A stretch of DNA of 64,000 bases, taken from NCBI GenBank assembly GCA_037975125.1, contig CM075858.1:69526542-69590541 (forward strand), written 5' to 3'. The stretch is from Latrodectus hesperus (lineage: Eukaryota > Arthropoda > Arachnida > Araneae > Theridiidae). This document shows, piece by piece, positions 1 through 11,703 of this stretch. The notes under the pieces are model-generated. The model was not told where the DNA came from and did not search any database. It saw nothing but the letters and a program-made list of their open reading frames with translations. Position 1 is the stretch's first letter. Each line of letters starts with the position of its first letter. Both the position numbers and the translations under genes were made by a program.

Positions 1-2718
1 GTGTTACAAGCATATAAAACGTTTTAAGAAAAAGCGATTCATATGATCTATATTTCTTTTTAAAATTTCATTATCTTTTCTTAAATCCTTGTTTTAAAAT
101 CCATTTCCAACCAGATATCAAGCAGATACTTCAACTGAATTAATAAGGCCAAAGGGAATATCAGATGCCCAGAATTTTGATTTGAAATATTACTTCATGA
201 AACTAAATAATTCTGTTATTCCTTTAGATTGCAAAATTTATTTTATATATTTAAAAGATGAAAATTAGTTCTCAGAACACAGGAAAAGAGCACTCTAGTG
301 TTACTTTGTTATGGGGCAAATCAATTAGTATGACAAAGGAAGATTACTTCTAGGATTATTAAGTTTATAGAAATTAAAAGAAAAATATGTTAAAGGTATA
401 TATTTAGTATCTCAAATATACTAGACTTCTGATAAAAACATAATGGAATATTTGAGTATCCTTTGGGAAATTTATTTCCTCGTTTTAAAATCATGGATTT
501 AATGAGACTGGTTCAGAAATTAGTGACAGAAACTATAAATTAAAAAAAAATGGAATACATAAACTCACAAATTTTAATACTATGTAGACTGTAATGTAAA
601 AAATATCATAGTTTACACAAGCAATAAATGCATACTTTTATATTTTATTTATGAATAATTCAGTGCTAATTACTGAGAGACCTGTACTCGACTCAAATCC
701 ACTGTAACTTTTAAAAAACTGTGTGAAGCATTTTCTTTCAGATGTATCTAAAAGAAACTGTTTCACTTATCATTGAAGGTGTATTAATTCTCTTGGTCAT
801 TCTAAAATACCAAACTCTAAATTGTTCATTCCTAAAATTTTTTGAAAAACGAATGTGAAAATATTTTACTGCATAAAAAAATCTAATTATCTTAATAAAA
901 TTGTTATTCCCTCTTAAATAAGATAAGCCTGAAATAAAGTAGATCATACTTGAGTACTTAATAAGATTTTAGATAGTACAAAATTTTCTTTTATGGCGAT
1001 TCTAATAATTTTTATCCTTCCAATATTTAAAAATATTTTAACTATAATTAATAAGAATAATGATAACATTCTAAGAACTCTATTCCGTTTTGTATTTTTT
1101 ATTTTCTAATTTAATATTCTAAATTGATATTTTGAAAACAAGTATTATAGCTTAAATTAATATTTCATTTAAGAAATGTTAATGGCATAGCAAGCTTGAT
1201 TTGTCCAAGTGTCATAAGCAACAACAACAGAAATGTTAATAAAAACTATCTAAACATAACAAAATGGTTGTTTGAATTGAAAAATAAAGCATTTCTTTAT
1301 ATTTCAGATTTGATAAAAAGAAAACTACCATAATTAATTAAAATAAATTTAAATTATCTTTTGCACATTAAAAATATTGTGATATTGGATTCAATATCAT
1401 AACATTCTAATGAAGGACCAGTATTTGAATTTAAAATTTAGAATAGAAAGACAGCAAATATAAAATTCTTAAGTGAAGTTCCTTAAAATAAACATACTGT
1501 CTGTCATAATTAAACCTAGCTGTCATTTTTCATCAATTATTATAAAAAAGGTAATTATTCAAATAAAATGTTTCAAGATAATCCTTTTGGATGTTATTCT
1601 TATATAAATTTGAAATTCATCCATTTTGTGAATATTAACTCTAAATGCAACAAAAATTTATTTACATTTTTAAAATTTATGGTTCAGGAATTCTTTATAA
1701 TAAACTATTAAAGTTAATTTTTGCTTTGAACACCAAATGATTTATAATAAAATGTGGTTTTATATTTTTCACAATTTTACCACAGATCTTTAATTGATAT
1801 ATAGAGCTATACTTACAACTGTTCTATATTAATGTTTAACTAATTTTTATTTAATTGAAATTCTTCCTATTAATAACTGCTGTTTTACCTATATTATTTC
1901 AGTACATATTAAAATGAGTACAGTTCCTCAAAGATTTTTTAAATGTCTTAAGATATTATGAGTGCATATCTGAAAACTGATAAATTCAGGCAAATTCATA
2001 AAAATATTTTTCAAAAATTATAAATTTATGTTTAACAATAAAAGAACATTGTTATAACACTCAGAATAAATATATATATATACTGCTTATAAATTTATAT
2101 ATTTTTTTAAGAAAATATAATCATAAAAATAAAATGTAAACAAAAACTTGTGAATATATTATTAGCAGAAGTTAATAAAAAAATTATTTTTTATTATAAG
2201 AAAACTTAGAATTTTTTATTATAAACTAGAATCAAGATTTTAAAATACAATTTTTTTGTTTGGTATTTGGTAGATTGATTGAATGAATGAAAATTTTCTT
2301 AAATAACATGCATTAATTGTTTTTAAAGTATTTTTAAAAAGTATTAGAAAATGTTAATAAACATGTACTGTTTACACTTATAACAAAACATCAAAATAAT
2401 TTAAAAAATTATAATTAGAACTAGTATATTTTTCATCAAACTTGAATTGATCAAACTTTAAAGTACAATTTATGAATTATGTTGTTTTCAAATGATTATA
2501 AAAATAGGAGAAATGGAAAAAAAAATTCAATACATAATGATAAAATATTCCAGTTGAATTCTACCTTATTATTCAAAAGTGAAAATGTAATAATATAATA
2601 ACTAAACCAAAGTACACAGATGCTTTTTTATTTCAGGTAACATAAAACATGGAAATGAATAAGAAATATTTATTGTGAAAAATTAAGATAAAAAAATAAA
2701 CAATCAATTTGTTAGGAA
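1..2718. other. AT-rich non-coding stretch
   Basis: I see no exon, tRNA, repeat array or recognisable transposon here on either strand. The only longer open frame (738-947, minus) has low-complexity composition and no recognisable motif or splice context. This is probably intergenic DNA downstream of SEM1. Confidence 0.6.
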
Positions 2719-2724
2719 TTTATT
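2719..2724 (-). promoter_or_regulatory. Polyadenylation signal of SEM1
   Basis: AATAAA on the minus strand, 26 bases past the SEM1 stop codon (2750-2752). This implies an unusually short 3' UTR. It is the first canonical hexamer after the stop; cleavage would fall near 2695-2705. Confidence 0.6.
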
Positions 2725-2749
2725 ATGACAAAAATACATAAATAACAAG

Positions 2750-5700
2750 TCAAGATTTCATTGGTTCGCCACTCCCATTAACTTTATGACCACATTTCTC
2801 CAATTCGCCCCTAAAAAAAAAAATTTAATATATAAACAAACTACAGAAATTGTCCTTTTATAAAATAAGTGTATTTATGTTGAAAATACATATGCACATA
2901 AAATTTCCATAATTTTAACAGTTATTTTAAATTTCCATGTTCCTAGTCTTTCCTTTTTTATTTCTTCCCAATTCAAATCATTATCAAAATATATTTAAAT
3001 TAATTTTGAAAATTGTAATTATTTTTTCAATTATTTAAAAATGGAAACCAACAAAATGAACTCTATAGTTTTATTTTAAAATTCTACAGAAAATTGAATG
3101 CAGAAATTTAGTAGTCCATATGCACTATATTCCACCATGAAGTGTAGAATTCTATTTTTACATTATCATTGATTTAAAGTTTGATTTTACAGCCATCAGT
3201 TAAATTACTATGTTGTCAGAAAGAGTGAATGAGAAGTCAAATAATTTTCAAATGCCTTGATATTATTCTTAGTAACAAGAAATTGAGTAAAGGAATTCTA
3301 TTTTACAGTATTTAAAATATCGTGAAACTTCATTTAGTGAATATTTCTCAAAATGAATTATTTGCAAAAAGTAATCGATACACAAAATAATCAAAATAAA
3401 ATATAATAATACTTAACCTTCAATTCAAATAAAACTGTTCAGTGCTATGGACTGTAAAACAAATGAATATAAATGTATGTTCTTTTGTAAAAACAAAAAT
3501 TTGAAAATCAACAGCTTGAAATAAATTATTTAAAAACTAATATAGTGTATATTTTTAGAATAAATAATATAAATTTGACCAAATAAAACACTCTAATAAG
3601 TGAAAGCTTTCTTAAGAATTATCTTCCATTAAGATCTATTTTTTTGTTATTGATTTCTAATTAGTTACTTTTAAGATCTTAAAATCCTCCTTTACACAGA
3701 CCATTCATCTTAACCTGGGCCAACCTCTTTTTCTAGTTCCCAAAGGTTTATGATTAAAAATTTCAAATGTTAATGAAAATTCTGCATGTGTGTGGCCCAC
3801 TAATTTCATAACTTATTTTAATGAATTTGACCCTATTTATATCTTTAAATAATTTGTACTGCTCAAGATTATGTTGATGTCTCCAGACTTCAATTTTAGT
3901 GATAACACCAGATTTTCCTCAGAAAATTTTGTTCAAAGACAGTTAGCTGTTCTGCCTGTGATTTAGTAAACATCCAGTCTCTGATACGTAAGTGACACAG
4001 ATCTGATAAATATTTTATTTAATGTGATTTTAGTGTTTTTTTGATTGATTTAGATTTAAAAACATTATATTAACCTTGAAAGCATCAATTAGATGCTAAA
4101 ATTAGACTTGTAATTTGTCCCACATTGTTTTGAGCATTAATAATTGAATCTAAATATAAAAAATTATTAACCACTTCAAATTTATAATCCTCAGTTTCTA
4201 AAAATTTCGAAGTCATTGGATCTTTAGTAATTGGCATGTATTTAGTCTTGTTTTCATTAATAAGAAGATTTTGCTGCTGATTTTTTAAGGGCAAAATACA
4301 CCTCTCTAGCAAAGCATTCCTAATGTGTGTGCTGTGATCTCAATGTCAATAGTATAAACAAGGAGTTGCACAGATGTGGTAAATATGGTACCTCTAATGT
4401 TCATGTTGAACTGCAAACTGTCCATTCTAAGGCAAGATTAAAAAGCAGGCAAGTAAGAGCATCGCCCAGTTTCACCCCTCCTTTATTTCAAAATACTCTA
4501 TCAAACAGCAACATAATTTTATGCAAGAAACTGTGTTGGTCAAAAAGGCTTTAATTAGCATGAGAATTTATTAGGGATACCCAGCTCAGCAAGAGCTACA
4601 AGTAGTAAGTCATGATCAGCACAATCACATGCCATTTTAAACTCAATAAAGAGACAGTGTAATTCAATTCCAAAGTCTCTAGGTAATTTCAAGAATGTGG
4701 TGCAAATAGAAGATCTGATCAGATGTGGATTTCCTATACCTGAATCTACTTTAACAGTCACTAATTAAAACATTAGCTCAAGGTGAAATTCTGTTAAAAA
4801 GGATTGTTGAAAAAAAAAAGTTATAACTATAGTGTTCAATAGACTATTAGAGCAACAAGTTGGGTCTCTTTTTTAAAACAAGGGCACAAAATGCCAAGAG
4901 TCCAATCTGATAGAAATTTTTCATCATTCCATATGGACAAAATGATATATGTTGATTATCTTATCTTGCAATGATAAAAATTGTTCTGCTCAATATTAAA
5001 AATGTAAGAATAAATTATACTTATTAACTAAAGTTCTATGAAAATAACATTTCAATTTATTATAAGACTCCACTGAATTACCTGGAAAGGTTATGAAAAT
5101 GGGTATGGATAGTGAAGTACAAAACTGAACTTTAATATAAATAAGTATATTATTCTGAAATTCAAAGAATCCAGAATAAGCTTGAAACTATTTTTCATGT
5201 ATTATTAATTTTTTTCAATTAAACAACCATTTTCAAATTATTTTATTGTAATTTCCATTTTAAAAATATATACTATATGATTGGTTAACTAAATTCAAGC
5301 ATATATATATAGCCTTTGCAAGTAGTAGTGTTTTAGGCTATTACTATAACTTGCTGATCTATTATACCTAAAAATATATTACATCAAAATGACAAGATTG
5401 TCATTGCATTAGAACAATGTTTTCTCTATATCAACATGCAATATATAAGCACAATTATAAGATTATAATTCAAAAACTGTAAATCTTAGATTTATATATT
5501 TTTATACACAAGAATTTAAGGATAATAATCTTAAGTTCCAAAATTGATAAGTTTGTGACAAAAATTACAATTTGTAAGAAAAAATTACTTCAAATCCTTA
5601 GATAATGTTTAAGGAAAACAGAAAATGCTGTCATAAATTAGTTTTTGTAAAGTTTTGAATTCAGTGAATATTTTTGCATTGTTTACTGTTCCCTAGGTAA

Positions 5701-7684
5701 ACAGTGATAAGCCTTGGAATGATCAAAAATATTCTACAACTTTTTTAATATATTTTATAATTTATATGATTCCTTCTGATTTCAAGTTGTAAAAATAACC
5801 ATTTGATCAATGATACAAGATAGAATTAAGAAATAACATTTTTTTATAATCATATTTTTAAATCACTTAAATCAACATTCAATTTATTTGCTTAACAATT
5901 TTCCAGTGATTAAGTCAGTTCATTTTATTTTGTGCTTCACAATATTTTTACATGGTATTCTATTTTTCACAAGATTTTTAAATATTAGAGATATTTTAAT
6001 ATCATAATTGCAAGTAGAATTCGATCTGAATTATTTTTCAGATTTGTAAAATTATTATGCTATTAGGTACTATTACATCTCACTAATGTAGGTGGTAAAT
6101 TCAATAAATAGTATAAACAATCTCAATAATAAAATTTTACTATCACATATTTTAATAATGTTTATCCTTTTAATAATATTTAAAATGTTAATTGAAGCAT
6201 TCTTAATGTTACACACATTTTACCTCCCAAGTAAAATTTATTAAAACTTATTGTTATTACATTTTTTATTTGTATCCCTTGCGTAATCACTGAAATATTG
6301 CAGCTCACTAGCAAATTCCAAATATTAAATGCCTAAAATGTAATTTATAACAAAATAACAATTTTCGGTGATTCTATCTTTAGAATTCTTTTTGTATGAC
6401 TGAGTATGCATGTTTGTTGTTTCTGTATTACTGGTGTTGATTTTCATTGCATACTACTACTTAATTGCTTTTGCCTTTCTTCTTCTGATAATCAGATTTT
6501 AATATATAAGAATAGCCAAAACTTGCAGTAGATTTATTCCAAATAGGATTTTTTATGAATAAAAATTTTATTAGTTATTTGTTTGGTGACTTAGAGAAAA
6601 GTAATTCACCATCTGTCTTCCTGAAAAAGAAAAGTTTTTCTGATAGTTTTTCAATTTATTAATTTCACATTTTACAAAATAGTTATTTTTTAAGGTTTTT
6701 CAGTAACAAACCAGCACAGGATCCTAGGATTTCACCAAATATTTAAAGAAAGTTCAAACTATAATTACCTAATGACAAAATTAATAAATATAGACCACAA
6801 AACTAATTTTAAACAAAATAACAGTGAGGTATTTTTTCACATAATGAACCTATACTTCAAGGGGCTCATATGTTTCTCACCAATTTGGTAACGAGTAGAG
6901 TGATATTGAATATGCTGATAAAAATATATTTTTCATTTAAAAAATTCTTATTTTTATATTTCAGTACATGCAAAATTCCTCCAACTTTTGATAATTGTGT
7001 ATCATTTCATGCTTTTGGCACCATTTTGTGGCACAGGAGCCATATAATCCAGGATTCCAAATTCTGAATTTTTTGGCGATGAAGAAATGTTGCTAAGATG
7101 ACGCACCGTGACGAGCGCGATAATGTAAATACTAGGGTTACAGAAATAAAATTTTCAGTATAATTCTTTTAGGTCATCATACGTATGACGTAATAAAAAC
7201 GAGGTTGCCAGATACATATGAAAATCCACTGAAAAAATCACCAAACTCAGAATTTGGCATCCTGGTTATCCGACACCTGTGCCCTTTTCTCCATACAAAA
7301 GAATATTTTCGTTTCTAACTTTAACAATTAATTAATACAAACTGCTTGTTTTAAACGAACCTTAGTTGATTGCTAAATTCGTCCTCAACATTATCATCAT
7401 CCCAGTTATCTTCCCAGACATTTACATCTTGATCATCTTCCTCTTTAGCAGTCCAATCTAAGAAATGTCAAAATCATAAGTGACATGTTTACAACAAATA
7501 AGAAAAAGTTATTTGAAACATAATTATTGTAAGATTCATCAATATTATAAAATGAAACCTAATATTGCAGTATATTAAACCTATAATTATATAAAACATA
7601 AAATAAAACCTTCTGTTGGGAATTCTTCGAATTCGTCATCTTCCTCTAAAAGTCCAAGATCAACTTTTTTGGTGCATCAGACAT
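2750..7684 (-). CDS. SEM1: 26S proteasome lid subunit SEM1/DSS1, three exons, apparent frameshift
   Basis: Coding exons in transcription order are 7684-7610, 7457-7361 and 2810-2750, all with GT-AG borders. Read with one extra A in the A-run at 7665-7670, the product is 77 residues (human SEM1 is 70). It has the family's two acidic-aromatic blocks ([12 protein letters not shown], then [18 protein letters not shown]) and the C-terminal helix with LEK. In the family this small disordered acidic protein is a subunit of the proteasome lid and of the TREX-2 mRNA export complex, and it stabilises BRCA2. Odd point: as given, the ATG frame reaches TAG after 12 codons because the run is A6, not A7. 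The frame that encodes the protein has TGA just upstream and no ATG. A sequencing indel is the simplest explanation; a null allele is possible. Intron 2 (2811-7360) is about 4.5 kb. Confidence 0.94.
4085..4945 (-). pseudogene. Dead non-LTR retrotransposon reverse transcriptase fragment
   Basis: Read on the minus strand from 4945 down, disjoint frames give the order expected of a non-LTR reverse transcriptase. First comes a segment with [13 protein letters not shown] (about 4860-4945). Next is [17 protein letters not shown] followed by [10 protein letters not shown] (4555-4761). Then comes [18 protein letters not shown] (about 4400-4480), the motif normally read as QGDALSPLLFN. Last is a C-terminal part with FLYLDSIIN (4085-4312). 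Stops and frameshifts separate the pieces, and no complete catalytic aspartate pair is visible, so it is inactive. It lies inside SEM1 intron 2. The clade (RTE or Jockey-like) cannot be fixed by eye. Confidence 0.8.
7030..7282. mobile_element. 253-bp inverted-repeat element (MITE) in SEM1 intron 2
   Basis: The two ends form an imperfect terminal inverted repeat of roughly 45 bp. The left end begins GGCACAGGAGCC and continues through CCAAATTCTGAATTT. The reverse complement of the right end begins GGCACAGGTGTC and continues through CCAAATTCTGAGTTT. There is no coding capacity and no convincing target duplication. It lies only about 80 bp from SEM1 exon 2. A diverged relative in the opposite orientation lies at about 55390-55560. 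Superfamily unknown. Confidence 0.7.
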
Positions 7685-7927
7685 TTCACTTTGAGGCTTG
7701 ACAACCATGACCATGAGAATGATAAATTAAAAATTCAGCTATCTAGCTGATATTGACTGTAATTAAAAAAATTGAAGCACACAACGGAAACAATTTACCA
7801 CTTCACAAGAAAACTATAAAATGCAAGTAATAACAGAATTGAATAAAAACATGGTACAATCTGTTGCCACATCCCTATTAATAATGTTGAAAATTCTACT
7901 ATTTAGTCTATGAAATAATTTGGTAAT
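7685..7927 (-). promoter_or_regulatory. SEM1 5' flank truncated by transposon insertion
   Basis: These 243 bases lie between the SEM1 ATG and the left end of the ISL2EU-type element. They must hold the 5' UTR and whatever proximal promoter SEM1 keeps, unless the promoter now lies inside the transposon. Two upstream ATGs (at about 7708 and 7714) are in frame with the annotated start. No TATA box is obvious. Confidence 0.4.
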
Positions 7928-8132
7928 GGACTCAATTCATCGCTAGACGGCGCTGCAATAACTTGTCACGTGACAAGTACCAAGCTTAGATTGTTTACAC
8001 ATGTATTGCTATGCAATTGCATTAAAATTTACAGCTACTAACGTTTATTATTTTCCACATTTATTTTATCAACTCGCAAACTGATTATATAAACAAATAT
8101 ATAGATTTCTAACAACTCTTTAAATATATACA

Positions 8133-11100
8133 ATGTCAAATTCAATATTAAATAGAGCTTTGAATATTTATTCTTTTACTAACTGTTCAATATTTGAATA
8201 TGCTGAAAAGTTTTCTCAAATGAGTGGGAATAATAGCATTTTGACAAAAATGAAGAAAGGTCATTTGTTATGGCAAGAGAAGTTTGTCAGCAAAATAGTT
8301 TTTGATGAGATAATTGAAGACAATGCAGCAGCTTATTCTGTCTCGGCGACGGTGAAAGCCGAGATGAAAAAATCAGTGACTTATAAACCTACTGTTGTAA
8401 TCACAATGAATGATAAGGTAAGTTAATCTTTAATTATTTTCTGAAGTTATTTTAAAATTTTTATTAATTTTATACTTAAATAAAATTATTTTTAATGTTG
8501 TTTATATTGCATTATCAGATGATATTAGGATATAAATTATGTAAATAAGGAATATACTGTAAGCAGAATATATTATGCAGTAGCTTAGAAATTATAAATT
8601 AACTTTCTAAGCTGCAGCAGGAACCTTATAAAGACTTAACTTTAGTTAAATTTTATATAATCTTAGCATTTATGTAATAATAAACAGTAGCTTCCACAAA
8701 TAAAATCTTTTAATCCACAAATAAAAACTAAAAAATAAGTTTTGAAAGTCTTTTATTATGATAATTCATTAGTATGAGTGTTTTATTCTTTTGTAAATAT
8801 ATAAGAAATCATTTCATTGAAGCATATTTATATGTGCAGTAATTAAATGGAAGGTTTTTAGAAAGATTATAGGCCTGAGAGTTTCATTGAATATTGAAAT
8901 TTTTAGTTGACTCGGCAAAAACTATATTACTCTCTCTCTAAATACTTAAAAAATAACTCTATTTGAATTTCTGATTCTGTTATGAATAAAAAGTATTATT
9001 AAGAGCTTTAATTTTAGAAATTCTGTGTATCATGTCTCTTTCTAGTTTTCATAAATAATTACAAGAGATCCTGAAACAAAAATATGACTATCATTATTAA
9101 TGAAAGATAATTAATGTTATTTTTATTATAGTTATTGTGTAAGCATTATGCAGTAATTAGATTGCATCAAATCAATCTTCAAAATATAATTGTTCAATAA
9201 GATTTTACTTTTAAATGCATAGTTAAATAAAAATACATGTTTTGAAGAATTGCTAAATGTAATTAGTGTCTACATAATTTACTGGCACAATGTTAGTATG
9301 TTTTACAAGTTAGTCTGAGCCTTTATTTCACCTGAGTTATTTAGATAATTTTGTTAATCTTGAGATGCAATGCTCGAATATTGAAGAAAATATTTAAGAG
9401 TAAAGTAAATATCTAAAAGGTGTTGCATGATAACTGTTTAAGATGTACCAAGTAAAATGGCATCTAGCATTATAATTACATCATAATAGTATTTTTATCC
9501 TATGTTTAAGTGTGCATTTGTGTTTATTTATATATTAAAATGGGTTAGGTGCGTACCACAATTTAGTAGTAAGGAATCATTTTAAATTTCAAAATATTTT
9601 ATCAGTCTTTGAGTATTTATAATTTAAAAGTTAAATATTGCTCTACTGCATTATTTTTTATAAAAACTAAATTTAGTGGCACGCAACCTGTCCCTTATTG
9701 CCACGCAATAAAAGACAAGACCTTCAGTGCCCATATCTGTTTTCGTGACCAAACATGTCCCAGTTGATGCATTTATCAAAGTTAGTTGGTCAGCCTTATG
9801 TAAAATCCCTAGTTTATAATCTGAAGCATGCTTTATATCCAATTTTAACAACTCACTGAAGCGATGAAAAGCTAAGTCAACCTTTTTTTATTTAATTCTT
9901 ACAGGTAAAAACTCATTTTTTTATTTATTCTTACAGGTAAAAACTGCTTCTTGCACTTGTGCTGCTGGAGGGATGCCAGCATGTTGCAAACATGTGTTTG
10001 CATTATTGCAAGGATTAGAAGATTATTCTTCAAAGAAATTGTATGATGCACCAACTGAGAGGCTCCAAACATGGCATCAGCCCAAAATCATAAAAACTGT
10101 TCCTGTTAAAGCATCTGCAATTTTCAGTAACAAGTGTGAAGACGTACACTTATCAAACACTGAATTTAAATGGAATTGCCTTGTAGATTTTAGTTTACCA
10201 GTGTTTGATGCTCTTAGAGAGAGTAATGAAATTAAACAAAATTTAACGCTTCCTTTACCAGCTGTAGTTTATGCTGGTAATTCCATCATTCCTTTTACTG
10301 GTGAAACAAACTTAGATGTAAACGAAATAATATTTTACCATCAAAATTATAGTTTTACTTTAGAGGAATGCATAGATATAGAACAAAGAACAATTGGGCA
10401 AAACAATCAAGAATGGCATGAAATAAGAAAATATAGACTTACTGCAACAGACATTAAATTAATTATAAGTCGACAGAGTGATTATTCTGCAATAGCTTAC
10501 CAAATTTTTAAAAATAAAAGTAGAGATATTTCCTTTATTCCAGCAGTTAGGTATGGATTGGAAAAGGAAAGCTATGTAAGAAATTACATACAACAAAAAT
10601 ATTCAAACTATATTTTACGAAAAACTGGAGTTATAATTAATCCAGTTTTTCCTCATTTAGCAGCATCACCTGATGGTTTACTATGTAAACCTGGAAATAC
10701 AGAAGTGATGCTGATAGAAATTAAAACAATTTACAACAAAGAAAATTTAACACTAAATGAACTGTGCACTGCTAGAGTTAACTTCTGTTTAGAAATTGTT
10801 AGTGGTGCACTAGTTCTTAAAAAACAACATAAATATTATGCCCAAATCCAGTGCCAATTAGCTTGTTCAAACTTACACAAATGTCTTTTTGTTGTGTATT
10901 TACAGAAGGATGGAAAAGACTATTTTCATGAAGAAATTGTTTATTTTGATGAAATTCAATGGGCAGATTGGGATGTAAAATTAAAAAAATTTTTTCAAGT
11001 TATTATTTTCCTTATCTTTATACATTATCCCAATAAATATTTTCATATTTTCTATATTATTCACCTAGTGTATTTATGACATTCATTAACTCATTTGTAA

Positions 11101-11218
11101 ATAGTATTTGATTTGATTTTTCAACTTTATGAATTCAATATTAGTAATAATAAATATTTAGTCACCAATAAATCTTACTTCACATTTATTTCAGATGTTT
11201 TTCGTTAATGCCCAATGA
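8133..11218 (+). CDS. SWIM zinc finger plus YqaJ/lambda-type exonuclease, transposon-encoded
   Basis: Exons are 8133-8417, 9937-10998 and 11195-11218, giving 456 residues. The first donor is AAG|GTAAGT. The SWIM motif C-x-C-x8-C-x-H is at residues 101, 103, 112 and 114. The nuclease domain follows at about residues 240-440: WHEIRKYRLTATDI, GLEKE (Glu304), SPDGL (Asp341), IEIKT (Glu356, Lys358) and YAQIQCQL (Gln398). These match the D-x-E-x-K metal site of lambda exonuclease/YqaJ enzymes, which resect dsDNA 5' to 3'. In the element it presumably helps process or repair DNA during transposition (inference). The last intron (10999-11194) has a weak donor, CAA|GTTATT. If it is retained, the protein ends differently with a stop at 11077-11079. 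The frame is fully open with no disabling changes. Confidence 0.85.
9886..9962 (+). repeat. Tandem 32-bp duplication creating two splice acceptors
   Basis: The block ATTCTTACAGGTAAAAACT occurs twice, with acceptors ending at 9904 and 9936. Only the second keeps the frame into the SWIM motif. Use of the first would read 11 codons and hit TAA, because the offset of 32 is not a multiple of three. Confidence 0.8.
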
Positions 11219-11703
11219 ATTTAATTATTTTCAATTAATGGTTTTATTGAAACATGTGAATCTCTTTACAAACTTATTAGCTCGAAATTACACAGCTAAA
11301 AATGAAAGACTTGTTTTTTTATATTTTTTACCAATATGTGATTCTAAAATGTGTTTCCTTAAAAAATACGAAATTTATATAAATTATTTTTGCATTTCCT
11401 CAAAATGAAATATTAATATCCAAATAATATTTTCTTCAGTAACAAAAAGTTTCATACTAAAAATATATTATCTTCAACTATTTTAAATATAGATATATAC
11501 ACACATAATTTCATTTTATTAGTAAATAAAACAATTAGCATGTTATAAAATATGAAGAACTTATAAAGCAAAATGCAACTACTCAGCAAGAAAGCATAAC
11601 ATAATCTTAAAATAAAACTTTTATTAGAATCACAGTTTAGGAAAGTTTAAAGCTACACACACAGTTATAGAAAACCTTTATAATAAAAATAAACTTGACA
11701 TTG

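Noticed and set aside
7661..7684. Programmed frameshifting as an explanation of the SEM1 A-run
   Set aside because: No downstream stimulatory structure is visible, SEM1 is not known to use frameshifting, and a missing A in a homopolymer is a common sequencing error.
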